Shown piece after piece: positions 1-8,593 of a DNA stretch of 64,000 nucleotides (positions within the stretch are counted from its first letter, which is position 1; each line of letters opens with the position of its first letter). The position numbers and the translations under genes are program-made. Source of the stretch: an uncultured Pseudomonadales bacterium (GTDB taxonomy: Bacteria > Pseudomonadota > Gammaproteobacteria > Pseudomonadales > Azotimanducaceae); contig OY282455.1 in assembly GCA_958296195.1 (NCBI GenBank), forward strand, positions 2,418,001 through 2,482,000. Direction: 5' to 3'. The notes beneath the pieces are model-generated. The model was not told the origin of the DNA and did not search any database. It worked only from the letters and a program-made list of their open reading frames with translations.

Positions 1-1
1 C

Positions 2-196
2 TTGGACGAGACCTTGGCGCAAGCCAGGATCGCCCCCCACAGCATCGACTTGGTGCTCCGCACTGGCGGCTCCTGCCTCATTCCGGCGGTGCAACGCATT
101 CTGGCTGAGCGCTTTCCCGGGCGGGTGGTGGAGCAGAACCCCTTCACCAGCGTCGCCGCTGGGCTGGCCATGCGGGACTTTTGGATGCGGAGCTAG
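2..196 (+). CDS. Hsp70-family protein, C-terminal fragment (gene begins before the window)
   Basis: Only the last 64 codons are present; the reading frame is open to the window edge, so the true start lies outside. The phrase LVLRTGGSCLIPAVQRIL followed by PFTSVAAGLAM resembles the end of the actin-like ATPase domain of YegD-type Hsp70 relatives, where the GGS loop binds adenosine. The protein appears to stop soon after this domain, which fits YegD-like chaperones that lack the usual substrate-binding domain. The family call is good; whether the whole protein is YegD-like cannot be judged from this piece. Confidence 0.7.
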   Translation: MDETLAQARIAPHSIDLVLRTGGSCLIPAVQRILAERFPGRVVEQNPFTSVAAGLAMRDFWMRS

Positions 197-287
197 ATGG
201 GGCGATGCAAGCGCTGGTGCATCAAGGACTAGGCAAGGGCACCTTTCCTGATGGGTTCATAGTTGCCGGAGGCAAGTGGATTAGGGG

Positions 288-914
288 TTAGTCCACCTCC
301 GCCGGCGGCGTCCAACTTGGGTCGAGGATGCGGAAGAAATCCTTCAGCATTCGATAGGTCAGCCCCCAAATAAAGTGGCCGCCAGCGAGACGGTAGCCGT
401 TGAAGGGGGAGGGTGTGCCGTTGAAGGAGAAGGTCTCCACATGGTGCAGGCCGTTGCCGGCCAGCAGGTTCAGGGGCGCCCAAACCACTTCCGCCACTTC
501 ATAGTTCGGGCGAAACGCGGGATCCCCCTGCAGGGCGAAGGCGTGGGGCGCGATCAATAAATTGGGGCGCAGGCTGCGCGGGGCGGCGCAGTGTTGGTCC
601 AATGCGCCCAGATATTCGGCGTCGGCTAGGTTCAGGCCGATTTCCTCCTTGGTCTCGCGCATGGCGGCGGCCTTGAGGTCGGCATCCGCCTTGTCCAAGT
701 GGCCGCCGGGAAAGGCCATTTGCCCGGACCAGGGGTCTCCCTTCTTGTCCGCCCGCTTGATGAACAGGATTTCGGTTCGCCCGGCGAACTGCCGCAGAAT
801 CACCGCCACCGCCGCTTGCCGGGCGCTGCGCTTGGGCGGGAAGACCTTGCCTTGGTGGTTGGCGAGGCGCCGGCGGATGCCGGGCAGGTCAAGCTTGGGC
901 AGGCTTTGGCGCAT
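288..914 (-). CDS. Nudix hydrolase, CoA pyrophosphatase type
   Basis: The 208-residue protein has a Nudix box, GGHLDKADADLKAAAMRETK followed by EEIGL, at about residues 69-94. The REtkEEiG core that binds divalent metal is intact. The preceding VILR...ILFIKRADKKGDPWSGQMAFPGG resembles CoA pyrophosphatases (NudL/YeaB group), which cleave CoA or its derivatives to 4'-phosphopantetheine and 3',5'-ADP. The start is supported by an AAGGA stretch just before the ATG, though the spacing is short. It is transcribed away from the thioesterase gene, with about 150 bp between the two starts. Substrate specificity is inferred from family resemblance only. Confidence 0.85.
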   Translation of the reverse strand: MRQSLPKLDLPGIRRRLANHQGKVFPPKRSARQAAVAVILRQFAGRTEILFIKRADKKGDPWSGQMAFPGGHLDKADADLKAAAMRETKEEIGLNLADAEYLGALDQHCAAPRSLRPNLLIAPHAFALQGDPAFRPNYEVAEVVWAPLNLLAGNGLHHVETFSFNGTPSPFNGYRLAGGHFIWGLTYRMLKDFFRILDPSWTPPAEVD

Positions 915-1060
915 TTCCTTTTGGGCAGGTATGTTGCGGCGTTCGTGAGCGTTGAACGGGTTAAGCCTGAACGTGGCCGCCGACGTTCAGTGCCCCAGGT
1001 TGCAGGGCGACGAAGCGTTGATGATACCCTTAGCTGAGATGTTCCGCTCAAAAGCGCCCC

Positions 1061-1468
1061 ATGCCTAAAACCGAAGACGCCAACCATTGCTTTGTTTGCG
1101 GCCCCAGCAATCCCATCGGCTTGGGCGTTCGCTTTCGGTTGGTTGAAGACCTGTGTTTGGGCGAGTTCACTCCGGACGAACGGCATTCGGGCTACCGCGA
1201 CGTCACCCACGGCGGCATCGTCTTCAGCCTGCTTGATGACGTAATGGCCAACTGGCTGTGGCTGCAGGGCCTCGCCGCCTTCACCGCCAAGGCGGATGTG
1301 CGCTACCGGGCCGAACTGCCGGTGGGCGCCGCCGTGCGCCTGGAGGGCCGCTGCCTCGCCCGCAAGGGCCGGCTGGCGCAGATGCAGGGCCGGGTGGTCC
1401 GTCAAGACAACGGCGAACTGGTGGCGGAGGCGATGGCCAGCTTCATGCTGTCCGCCACCAAGCCTTGA
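1061..1468 (+). CDS. PaaI-family hotdog thioesterase
   Basis: At 135 residues this is typical of a single hotdog domain. It opens with NHCFVCGPSNPIGL, common in PaaI-like thioesterases. The catalytic segment HGGIVFSLLDDVMANW at about residues 51-66 has the HGG turn and a downstream acidic residue on the central helix. Such enzymes hydrolyse acyl-CoA or aryl-CoA thioesters in the cytoplasm. The specific substrate is not visible. No strong Shine-Dalgarno precedes the ATG. The next 180 bp (1469-1650) hold no gene I can support. Confidence 0.85.
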   Translation: MPKTEDANHCFVCGPSNPIGLGVRFRLVEDLCLGEFTPDERHSGYRDVTHGGIVFSLLDDVMANWLWLQGLAAFTAKADVRYRAELPVGAAVRLEGRCLARKGRLAQMQGRVVRQDNGELVAEAMASFMLSATKP

Positions 1469-1650
1469 TCTGGGTGCAGGACGCATCCAGAGCCCGTTGC
1501 AACGTGCTATGCAGGTGAGCGACCGATCCATTTGCAAGCCGAATTGCGCATCAGCGGCAAGTTGACGCCGGAGGAAAAACGCCGAATCAAGGTGTTGGTG
1601 ATTGACGTATCACAGCCCGAATGAGGTTGCCGAAAGTTAGGGTGGCCTCT

Positions 1651-2718
1651 CTACCTGTCCGGCAGTAAGCCGGACACGCGGGACAGCAGCTCGTCGCCGT
1701 TGCTGCACTCCAATATCCACTCGCCTACCCTGTCCAAATCATCCTGCGCAGTCAGGCTGTCCAGCAGGCCGACCAAGCGCTGCGCTGTCCCTTCGTCGAA
1801 CTTCAGAGCCGCTTGGCGACTGAGGAGGCGTACGCCAGCCTCGGTGCGGCCCTGCCGGACGCCACGCTCAACGCCCTGAGCAATGCCGCGCTCAAAGCCT
1901 TCAGATCGCACCTTGGCGTCCCACCTGTCCCAAGCCGCTTCCGCCACCGTCGCCATAACCGCTTCCTCCTTTCTCTCAAGTTCCTCAAAGGCCGGAAAGC
2001 CCGAACTGCCGCCAGTTCTGTGCTCCCACAGCGCCCGTGCCCAAGCGTGCAGCGCCTGCCGGAACGCCTCGTTCGCCGCGCCGGGGAAGCGGGCTGCCTC
2101 CTCCAGCAGGCAAGGCAGCAACTCATGGGGCGTCCCGCTCGCCTGCAGACGCACCGTTGCCGAAACCCGGTTGTCCAAGGGCCAATCCTCCGCCGGCCCC
2201 GCCCCCGAAGTCAAGGCCCCACCCGCCGCCAGCAGACGATACGCTTGCGGCTGCAGCAGCGCCAAGTCCCGCATCATGCGTCGCGAGGGCAGCGGTGCCA
2301 GATCGGTCACTTGGCCGGCCGCCGTCCAAGGCTCGCTGCCGTTGTAAACCACGATGGGCAGCACCCAAGGCTGGCCGCCCTCCTTCCCCAGCGCGTCGCC
2401 GCGGGCCACCCGCTCCAGCAGCAGCTCCGCGTACTCCCGAACCCGCTTCGCCATGCGCTGGTCCACCTCGGACTGGAACTCCAGAAGGACGAGGAGGTAA
2501 GGCCGTTCGCCGTTGCCAAGCCGTCCCCGGCGCAGCCGCACACTGAACGTCATGTCGCCCAGGCGCTTGCGGTGGGCGGCGTCCAAGAACTCCGAAGAGC
2601 GGTCCTCAAGGGTGGCGAGGTCCAGTTCATCCACCCAGTCGCGGGCGACGAGGCCCAGCAGGTCGGCCGCCACCTCGGGAAGGCCATGGATGTACTTGTG
2701 GGCGGCGTCGTGGTCCAT
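1651..2718 (-). CDS. Rpn-family (PD-(D/E)XK) recombination-promoting nuclease / putative transposase
   Basis: This 355-residue protein begins MDHDAAHKYIHGLPEVAADL and has the core GDMTFSV...YLLVLLEFQSEVDQRMAKR, which matches the D...ExQ active site of the Rpn/Transposase_31 nucleases related to restriction endonucleases. The C-terminal 80 residues, with repeated FERGIAQGVERGVRQGRTEAG and a LVGLLDSL...DRVGEWILEC ending, are typical of this family. Family members promote RecA-independent recombination. GGGTGT lies 5-10 bases before the ATG. A decayed relative of the C-terminus lies at 24841-24987. Nothing else is apparent in 2719-2925. Confidence 0.85.
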   Translation of the reverse strand: MDHDAAHKYIHGLPEVAADLLGLVARDWVDELDLATLEDRSSEFLDAAHRKRLGDMTFSVRLRRGRLGNGERPYLLVLLEFQSEVDQRMAKRVREYAELLLERVARGDALGKEGGQPWVLPIVVYNGSEPWTAAGQVTDLAPLPSRRMMRDLALLQPQAYRLLAAGGALTSGAGPAEDWPLDNRVSATVRLQASGTPHELLPCLLEEAARFPGAANEAFRQALHAWARALWEHRTGGSSGFPAFEELERKEEAVMATVAEAAWDRWDAKVRSEGFERGIAQGVERGVRQGRTEAGVRLLSRQAALKFDEGTAQRLVGLLDSLTAQDDLDRVGEWILECSNGDELLSRVSGLLPDR

Positions 2719-2925
2719 GCGGACACCCTAGAGGGTGCGCAAGGGGAAATATGTAGGATTTTGCCTAACTTGGTGTGCGAGATGCGCCTTGGCGAAATTG
2801 GGGAAGACCTGCCCGAAAGCAAGCTGCCGTGAATGACGGTCGGCGCAGTTGCGGTGCTGCCTGGACTTTCAACCAGCGCAGCATATTGATTGCAAACGGA
2901 CTTTCGGTGGCGAGGCGAACGAGGG

Positions 2926-3861
2926 CTAGGCGGGATAGCGGCGCATCAGCCAATCCAGCATCAGTTGGTTGGTTTGCTCGGGTTCCTCCTGTTGGATCCA
3001 GTGGCCGCACTCCAAGGTTTGCACTTCAAGGTCCGAGGCGATGCTCGGCAGGGCCTCGGATTGCGGCACCATGTCGTAGCGCCCGTAGATCATCAGGGCC
3101 GGCTGCTCCACCCGCTCCGGGAAGCGGCCCAGGATCTCCCAGTTGCGGGTGAAGTTGCGGTACCAGTTGAGGCCGGGGGTGAAGCCGGAGCGCCGGAAGC
3201 TCTCTACAAACACGGCCAGTTCCGCCTCGCTCATCATCAACTCGCCGGCGGGGGCGTCCGTTTGCGCCAAGTGGATGAGCGCCATGCCGGGCTGCGCCGC
3301 GGGCATGGGGGAGCGCCAGTGGCCGGTGCGGTACAGGTTGCGCAGAAAACGCTCCGGGTCGGCGTCGAAAGCGGCGTCGGCCACGCCGGGCTGGCGGTTG
3401 AAGTGGACGATGTAGAAGTCCGGCCCCAACTGCTCCTCCCAAAAGCCCACCCATTCGCGCTTGCCCCGAACTAGGAAGGGCACACTCAGATTAATCAGAC
3501 CGGCCACGCGCTGCGGATGCATGACGGCCAAGGCCCAGACGACGAGCGCCCCCCAGTCGTGACCGACGAACAGAGCGTCTTCATAGCCGAAGTGGTCGAG
3601 CAGGGCGGTGAGGTCTCCGGTTAGGTGCGCAATGTCGTAGGCCGCCACCTCCTTGGGCCTCGACGAAGCGCCGTAGCCCCTTTGATTGGGGACGATCACA
3701 TGGTAGCCGGCCCCCGCCAAGGCCGGGATTTGGCGCCGCCAGGAATAAGCGTGCTCCGGCCAGCCGTGGCACAGCACGATGGGCCGACCGGCGCCGGCGT
3801 GGAACGCCTCGACCTCAATCCCGTTGGCTTTGACGCGCTCCGCGTGCGGAAAGTCTGTCAT
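2926..3861 (-). CDS. Alpha/beta hydrolase, soluble epoxide hydrolase type
   Basis: The 311-residue protein has HGWPEHAYSWR (oxyanion loop), GHDWGA with a nucleophilic Asp, a cap-domain Tyr in NWYRNF, the acid Asp in GRYDMVP and the catalytic His in ECGHWIQ. An Asp nucleophile with HGWPE and cap tyrosine is the signature of epoxide hydrolases rather than serine esterases. These add water to epoxides to give diols. I chose the ATG at 3861 (MTDFPHAERV) because GGTGGGT sits just upstream; an in-frame ATG 33 bases earlier lacks such a site. Natural substrate unknown. Confidence 0.88.
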   Translation of the reverse strand: MTDFPHAERVKANGIEVEAFHAGAGRPIVLCHGWPEHAYSWRRQIPALAGAGYHVIVPNQRGYGASSRPKEVAAYDIAHLTGDLTALLDHFGYEDALFVGHDWGALVVWALAVMHPQRVAGLINLSVPFLVRGKREWVGFWEEQLGPDFYIVHFNRQPGVADAAFDADPERFLRNLYRTGHWRSPMPAAQPGMALIHLAQTDAPAGELMMSEAELAVFVESFRRSGFTPGLNWYRNFTRNWEILGRFPERVEQPALMIYGRYDMVPQSEALPSIASDLEVQTLECGHWIQQEEPEQTNQLMLDWLMRRYPA

Positions 3862-4032
3862 TGACCCACCTGTTTCCATCTGAAAATTTTGCACAGTTTC
3901 GCACGAAGGTTATGGCGAATGTCCCCGAAAAACCAGAGGCGCTGACTGCCGCCACATGGCGGTTTTGGCTTACAGAACCAGGCTTGACGGCCTGCTATTG
4001 TGACCGTCCACATTCATTATTGGAGGCCAAAA

Positions 4033-4248
4033 ATGGCGAAAGCAGAACTGCGCTTTGGGGCGCATGGAGGCATGCGCGAACTGAACAGCGCTGAACTGGC
4101 ATCGGTGGGCGGAGGTCGTTCCTTCCAGTCCGGGACAGGAGGTGGTTTGTTCGATATCAACGGCAGCGATTGGTTTCGGAGCAATCCGATTGGTCGGGCG
4201 GCGACAATGAGCCGCGCCCAACAGTTCTGGGGTTTCCTGTACGGGTGA
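4033..4248 (+). CDS. Candidate microcin/bacteriocin precursor with double-glycine leader
   Basis: This 71-codon gene encodes MRELNSAELASVGGG at residues 14-28, which follows the double-glycine leader pattern MRxLxxxELxxVxGG of class II microcins such as microcin V. The remaining 43 residues, with GTGGGLFDINGSDWF and ending in QQFWGFLYG, are Gly- and aromatic-rich as expected of a secreted peptide. GGAGG ends seven bases before the first ATG and supports that start; the ATG at 4072 would give the classic leader length but has GGAGG only one base away. No peptidase-type ABC exporter gene is nearby, so processing would depend on one elsewhere. The leader match is seen; activity is inference. Confidence 0.6.
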   Translation: MAKAELRFGAHGGMRELNSAELASVGGGRSFQSGTGGGLFDINGSDWFRSNPIGRAATMSRAQQFWGFLYG

Positions 4249-4295
4249 TTGCCTGACTCCGTCAGTTCCCCTGCCCTTGATCTAGGGGCGATCGT

Positions 4296-4318
4296 GCGGG
4301 GCCTGCAAGAGGCCCCGC
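4296..4318 (+). terminator. Hairpin after the double-glycine peptide gene
   Basis: GCGGGGCCT and AGGCCCCGC form a perfect 9-bp GC-rich stem around a 5-base loop (GCAAG), about 50 bases past the stop codon. It is followed by GCACTTTCTCT, a poor but T-containing tract. It probably ends the peptide transcript and separates it from the convergent membrane-protein gene. Confidence 0.55.
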
Positions 4319-4333
4319 GCACTTTCTCTGTGC

Positions 4334-4750
4334 TCAATTTGTTTCCTCCTGCGGCTGACGAGCGTTGGCCAGCCACCAAAGCCAAAGAGCGGCGAACATC
4401 AGATCGAGAGCGCCAACCGCAACGAGGCGGGGCGACGCGCCAGCCAGCAGCCACAGCCCTACGAGGACGACGAACAGGCCCAGCTTGCCGAGCGCCGCAA
4501 CCGCCAACAGTGGTTGCAGCGGGGTCGGTTGCAAGGCCAGCCAAGCGTAAACGCAGCCGAAGAGCCCCACCATGTAGGCGGTCAGTGCCGCGTAGAGCGG
4601 ATCGGCCGCGGCCGGCAGGCCCAGTTGCTGGCCCAGCCAAGCGCCGGGCCGGGCCACCATGTAGGCGGCGCCTAGGTTGATTGGGAAGCATATCCATAGG
4701 GACATCCGCAACAGGATGTCGATGGCGACCGGTCGGTCCGCTGCAGTCAT
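4334..4750 (-). CDS. Small integral membrane protein, four predicted helices
   Basis: The 138-residue product has hydrophobic stretches at about 15-32 (LWICFPINLGAAYMV), 50-68, 80-102 (LLAVAALGKLGLFVVLVG) and 108-128, with a short charged tail. I do not recognise a named family with certainty; it resembles small uncharacterised four-helix inner-membrane proteins. It converges on the double-glycine peptide gene, so an immunity role is conceivable but unsupported beyond position. Confidence 0.6.
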   Translation of the reverse strand: MTAADRPVAIDILLRMSLWICFPINLGAAYMVARPGAWLGQQLGLPAAADPLYAALTAYMVGLFGCVYAWLALQPTPLQPLLAVAALGKLGLFVVLVGLWLLAGASPRLVAVGALDLMFAALWLWWLANARQPQEETN

Positions 4751-5268
4751 GGTGATTGCCTGTCAAGTTGGCCTCTTGACCCAGCCCGCATATTGCACCA
4801 AGCCGCTTGTCTCCAGACGAAATGTTCCTTTCCTGCAGCAGGTTGCCCAGTCATCGTTGGGGAACGCCTTGGGCGCAAAGTGGGCTGACCGCGATCATCG
4901 CTGCCCAGGGCGCAATGCGGCCTAGGCCCTGAATTGTTCGTTGGACTGGAGCCGGGCGAATAGCGGGCAGCGGCTTGCAGCGGGCGCGTGGCGGCAATGA
5001 TGGCCGGCATCACAACCAGTGCGGGACTGGTTGCGTTATCATGCCCGCACCTGCAGGTGGGCGAGAGTGCGGCTTTCCTTGCGGCGCCTTGCTGGAAGCA
5101 GGGTAGGGCGGCGGCGCCGTTCGCCGTTGTTCGCGCCCGTTCCGCGCCACTGCGGAAGCCGCCTCGAACGGCGCTGGTGCCCGGCGTGGCCGTATGGGCT
5201 TTGGACGGGTCGGCGCATGGTGATGCAAGTTTCGGGTACATTCTCTTAGGACAGCACAGCAGCAAACA
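4751..5268. other. 518-bp intergenic stretch upstream of metY
   Basis: No convincing gene on either strand. The one clear structure is an inverted repeat CAACCAGT / ACTGGTTG at 5013-5033 with a GCGGG loop. I looked for a SAM riboswitch ahead of metY and could not recognise one. Confidence 0.4.
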
Positions 5269-6579
5269 ATGAGCAAGCACAAAGGCCCGGACCCCATCGG
5301 CTTTGACACCCTCGCCCTGCACGCCGGCCAAGCGCCGGACCCGGCCACCGGCGCCCGGGCCACACCCATTTATCAGTCCGCGTCCTTCGTGTTTCCGGAT
5401 TCGGACTTCGCCGCCGGGCTGTTCAACATCGAGCGCGCCGGCCATGTCTATTCGCGGCTTTCCAACCCCACCAACGCGGTGCTGGAGGAGCGCATCGCCG
5501 CCTTGGACGGCGGGGTCGGCGCCATCGCCACGGCTAGCGGCCAAGCCGCCATGCACTTGGCGGTGGCCACCATCTGCTCCGCCGGGGAGCACATCGTCGC
5601 CAGCCGCTCCCTTTACGGCGGCACCCACAACTTGCTGGAGTACACCCTGCCCCGCTTCGGCATCGAAACCACCTTCGTGGATCCTCGGGATCCCAGCGCC
5701 TTCGCCGCCGCCGTTCAGCCCAACACGCGCCTGTTGTTCGGGGAAATTCTCGGCAACCCCGGCCTGGAGGTGCTGAACGTTCCGGCGCTGGCGGAGGTGG
5801 CTCATGCCAGAGGGCTGCCGCTGCTGGTGGACGCCACCTTCGCCACGCCCTATCTCTGCCGGCCCATCGAGCTGGGCGCGGATCTGGTCATGCACTCCGC
5901 CACCAAGTTCTTGAGCGGACATGGGGTGGTGATCGGCGGGCTGCTGGTCGATGGCGGCCAGTTTGATTGGGAGAGCGGCCCCCATCCCACCATCAACGAG
6001 CCCTACGCCGGCTTCCATGACCTGGTGTTCGGCGAGGAGTTCGGCCCCGCCGCCTTCATCACCCGCGCCCGCAAGGAGGGCATTCGGGACTTCGGTGCCT
6101 GCATGGCGCCCATGACCGCCTTTCAGATCCTTCAGGGCTTGGAGACCCTGCCGCTGCGCATGGCGCGGCATGTGGCCAACGCCCAGCGGGTGGCGGAATT
6201 CCTGGCGGAGCATCCTGCGGTGGCGGCGGTGGGCTACCCCGGCTTGGCGGATCATCCGGACCATGAACTCGCCAAGCGGCTGCTGCCCAAGGGTGCCGGG
6301 GCGGTGTTCAGCTTTACGATCAAGGGCGACCGGGAAGCCGGCAAGACCCTGATAGAAGCCCTGAACATCTTTTCCCATTTGGCCAATGTGGGGGACGCCA
6401 AGTCCTTGGTCATCCATCCGGCCAGCACCACCCATCACCGCATGGACGCCGCGGCCTTGGCGGCGGCCGGCATTGGCGAGGGGTTGATTCGACTTTCCAT
6501 CGGTCTTGAGGATGCGCAGGATCTGATCGGCGACCTAGCCCGCGCCCTGAGCCGGGTGAAGAGGATGTTGGAGGCATGA
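5269..6579 (+). CDS. metY: O-acetylhomoserine sulfhydrylase (aminocarboxypropyltransferase)
   Basis: The 436-residue PLP enzyme belongs to the Cys/Met-metabolism (gamma) family. It begins with FDTLALHAGQAPDPATGARA and the YQSASFVF segment typical of MetY. The PLP lysine lies in MHSATKFLSGHGVVIGG at about residue 208. The length, longer than cystathionine gamma-synthases (about 390), and the NEPYAGFHDLVFGEEFG insert fit MetY, which makes homocysteine from O-acetylhomoserine and sulfide. It ends in an ATGA that overlaps a 24-codon frame leading to the downstream hydrolase, so the two genes may be cotranscribed. Confidence 0.92.
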   Translation: MSKHKGPDPIGFDTLALHAGQAPDPATGARATPIYQSASFVFPDSDFAAGLFNIERAGHVYSRLSNPTNAVLEERIAALDGGVGAIATASGQAAMHLAVATICSAGEHIVASRSLYGGTHNLLEYTLPRFGIETTFVDPRDPSAFAAAVQPNTRLLFGEILGNPGLEVLNVPALAEVAHARGLPLLVDATFATPYLCRPIELGADLVMHSATKFLSGHGVVIGGLLVDGGQFDWESGPHPTINEPYAGFHDLVFGEEFGPAAFITRARKEGIRDFGACMAPMTAFQILQGLETLPLRMARHVANAQRVAEFLAEHPAVAAVGYPGLADHPDHELAKRLLPKGAGAVFSFTIKGDREAGKTLIEALNIFSHLANVGDAKSLVIHPASTTHHRMDAAALAAAGIGEGLIRLSIGLEDAQDLIGDLARALSRVKRMLEA

Positions 6580-6646
6580 AGCATCGAGTGGCGGCTACCA
6601 ACGGTGCCAAGACGGGGGATGGTGGGGTGACAACGATGGTGTTGGC

Positions 6647-7435
6647 ATGAGGTTTCAGGTGGATGGCGAGAACGCCTTCGCCTCCACAGGCAGCGGCGTC
6701 CACGAGGCGGGACGGGCGGCGGTGGTGTTCATCCACGGGGCCGGTATGGATCACAGCGTTTGGGTGATGCAGGCCCGCCACTTCGTTCGCAGCAGGCTGA
6801 ATGTTTTGGCCCCGGACCTGCCGGGTCATGGTCGCAGCGAAGGTCGAACGCTGACCTCCATTCCAGACATGGCCGCTTGGGTGGTGCGGGCCATGGATGC
6901 CGTCGGCTTGGACAGCGCCGCCGTGGTGGGGCACAGCATGGGAGCCCTCGTCGCCTATGCGCTGGCGGCGCGGCATCCCGACCGTTGCCGGGCCTTGGCG
7001 CTGTTCGGGCCTTCTGCGCCCATGCCAGTCACCGATGCGCTGCTCAACGCCGCTGCGGACGACGACCACGCAGCTATTGACATGGCTAACAGCTGGAGCC
7101 ACAGCCCCCAGGCGCGGCTAGGCGCCAACCAAAATCCGGGGCTGTGGATGCTCGGTGGCGGTGAACGCCTGCTGGAAACCGCCGCCCCTGGCGTCTTTCA
7201 TGCGGACCTGAGCGCCTGCAACGGCTTCGACCCGGACGCCGACGCCGGACCAGTGCGCTGCCCAGCATTGGTGGTTGTGGGCGAAGCGGATCAGATGACG
7301 CCGGCCCGGGCCGGCATTGCGGTCAGCGAACGGTTGGCCCAGGCAAGGGTGCTGCGGCTGGCCGGCTGTGGCCACGCCATGCTCTCGGAGCAGCCGAACG
7401 CAGTGCTGGACGCACTGATTTCCATCGTACATTAA
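6647..7435 (+). CDS. Alpha/beta hydrolase (serine type)
   Basis: The 262-residue protein has the oxyanion segment FIHGAGMDHSVW, the nucleophile elbow GHSMGA (Ser at about 105), the acid Asp in GEADQMTP and the His in GCGHAML near the C-terminus, so the catalytic triad is complete. It is a general esterase/lipase-like hydrolase; the substrate cannot be told. It follows metY by 67 bp on the same strand. No strong ribosome-binding site precedes the ATG. Confidence 0.85.
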   Translation: MRFQVDGENAFASTGSGVHEAGRAAVVFIHGAGMDHSVWVMQARHFVRSRLNVLAPDLPGHGRSEGRTLTSIPDMAAWVVRAMDAVGLDSAAVVGHSMGALVAYALAARHPDRCRALALFGPSAPMPVTDALLNAAADDDHAAIDMANSWSHSPQARLGANQNPGLWMLGGGERLLETAAPGVFHADLSACNGFDPDADAGPVRCPALVVVGEADQMTPARAGIAVSERLAQARVLRLAGCGHAMLSEQPNAVLDALISIVH

Positions 7436-7657
7436 CCGGTTGCCTGTCCCCCAGTCGGTGTCCAAGGCTTTGAGCTTTGCCGCAAGGCGCCGCCTCCTGT
7501 TGCGTCGAACCATGCCGTGAGCGGCGCACCCGTACCCGAGTCATTGGGAAGGCGTCCTCCTCTAGCTGTTCCCTTGGGCGAATTCCCCGCCCAGGGATGA
7601 TGAAAACGGCCGGCGGACAGGTACACTTGTTTGCGGACGGCAAGCTAGGAGGCACCC

Positions 7658-8350
7658 ATGTCCGAACTACTGTTCGCTGGCGCACTGTTTCTGGCCACCC
7701 ATTTGGGCATCAGCAACTCCCCATTGCGGCCGGCTCTGATGCGGGCGCTGTCGGAGCGGGGCTACCAAGGTCTGTACTCCTTGGTGGCGTTGGTCACGGT
7801 GGTTTACTTCGTGATGGCCTACAACGACGCGCCGCGCATCGCGTATCTGTGGAATCTGGACCCGCGCCTGTATTGGGTGCCGAAGCTGCTGATGCTGCCG
7901 GCGTTCATTCTCTTCGCCGGGGGCCTCAAAGGAGCCGCGCAAACGGCCTCCCCATTACCGGGCTGCGCTGCGGATGCGGCGGCATTGGCCAGGCTGACCG
8001 GCGGCATCAACCGGGTGACGCGCCATCCGGTGCAGTGGGCCTTCATCCTGTGGGCGGCCTCCCATATTATCGCCAACGGCGACGCGGTGTCGGTGGTCTT
8101 TTTTACGGTCTTCCTGCTCCTGTCCTTGGTTGGCTCCGTGTTCGCGGACCGCAAGAAGGCGGCGGCCTTCGGGGAGGACTGGCAAGCCTTTGCCGCCGCC
8201 ACCTCCCACCTGCCCTTCGCCGCCGTAGCCGCCGGGCGCAACAACATGGCCTGGAGGGAATTGGCTGTCCCCGCCGCTATCGGCTTGGCGCTCTACCTAG
8301 CTGTTTTTTGGGGCCACGGGTGGCTTTCCGGGGCCAGCATTTATTGGTGA
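7658..8350 (+). CDS. NnrU family membrane protein
   Basis: The 230-residue protein has about six hydrophobic segments, with ATHLGIS near the N-terminus and GGINRVTRHPVQWAFILWAASHIIANGD in the middle, characteristic of NnrU/isoprenylcysteine-methyltransferase-like inner-membrane proteins. The RHP motif is shared with ICMT-type enzymes. NnrU was named for a denitrification locus, but no denitrification gene is nearby. AGGAGG lies five bases before the ATG. The preceding 222 bp (7436-7657) contain no other gene I can support. Confidence 0.85.
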   Translation: MSELLFAGALFLATHLGISNSPLRPALMRALSERGYQGLYSLVALVTVVYFVMAYNDAPRIAYLWNLDPRLYWVPKLLMLPAFILFAGGLKGAAQTASPLPGCAADAAALARLTGGINRVTRHPVQWAFILWAASHIIANGDAVSVVFFTVFLLLSLVGSVFADRKKAAAFGEDWQAFAAATSHLPFAAVAAGRNNMAWRELAVPAAIGLALYLAVFWGHGWLSGASIYW

Positions 8351-8464
8351 GGACGTTTCTCAGGCCGCGCGATCTCCACGTTTAGCTAGGCTGAACGCTA
8401 AATGGGTTGTTGGCGAAAACCGGAAGCTCTTGGCGGAATTTTTGAGTCAAATGGGCGTTTGGGC

Positions 8465-8492
8465 TTGAAAATTCAATCCGAGGCCATATTTT
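8465..8492 (+). promoter_or_regulatory. Candidate sigma-70 promoter of the ABC operon
   Basis: TTGAAA at 8465-8470 and TATTTT at 8487-8492 are separated by 16 bp, in an otherwise gene-free 240-bp stretch. The predicted leader would be about 95 bases. The match is by eye. Confidence 0.4.
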
Positions 8493-8593
8493 GCGCACCG
8501 ATGCCGGTTGGAACGCTCGCCGACGGCAGGGATGCGTGGAGGAAACTGTGGTTGCCGCGCTGGCGTTGTTTGTTCGGGCGTTAAGGATTGCTG

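Noticed and set aside
1502-1624. A plus-strand frame ending LRISGKLTPEEKRRIKVLVI then DVSQPE with no start codon
   Set aside because: It reads like a protein tail but I could not connect it to any family, so I did not call a pseudogene.
5013-5033. Hairpin upstream of metY as a riboswitch
   Set aside because: A simple 8-bp stem is present, but none of the conserved cores of SAM riboswitch classes could be recognised.
4747-6438. A 563-codon open frame on the minus strand opposite metY
   Set aside because: It is antisense to the clearly conserved metY and has the skewed, Gly/Arg/His-rich composition of a shadow frame in GC-rich DNA.
6576-6650. A 24-codon frame linking metY and the hydrolase by overlapping start and stop codons
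   Set aside because: Tempting as a coupling peptide, but there is no ribosome-binding site or recognisable sequence, and overlaps this short occur by chance.
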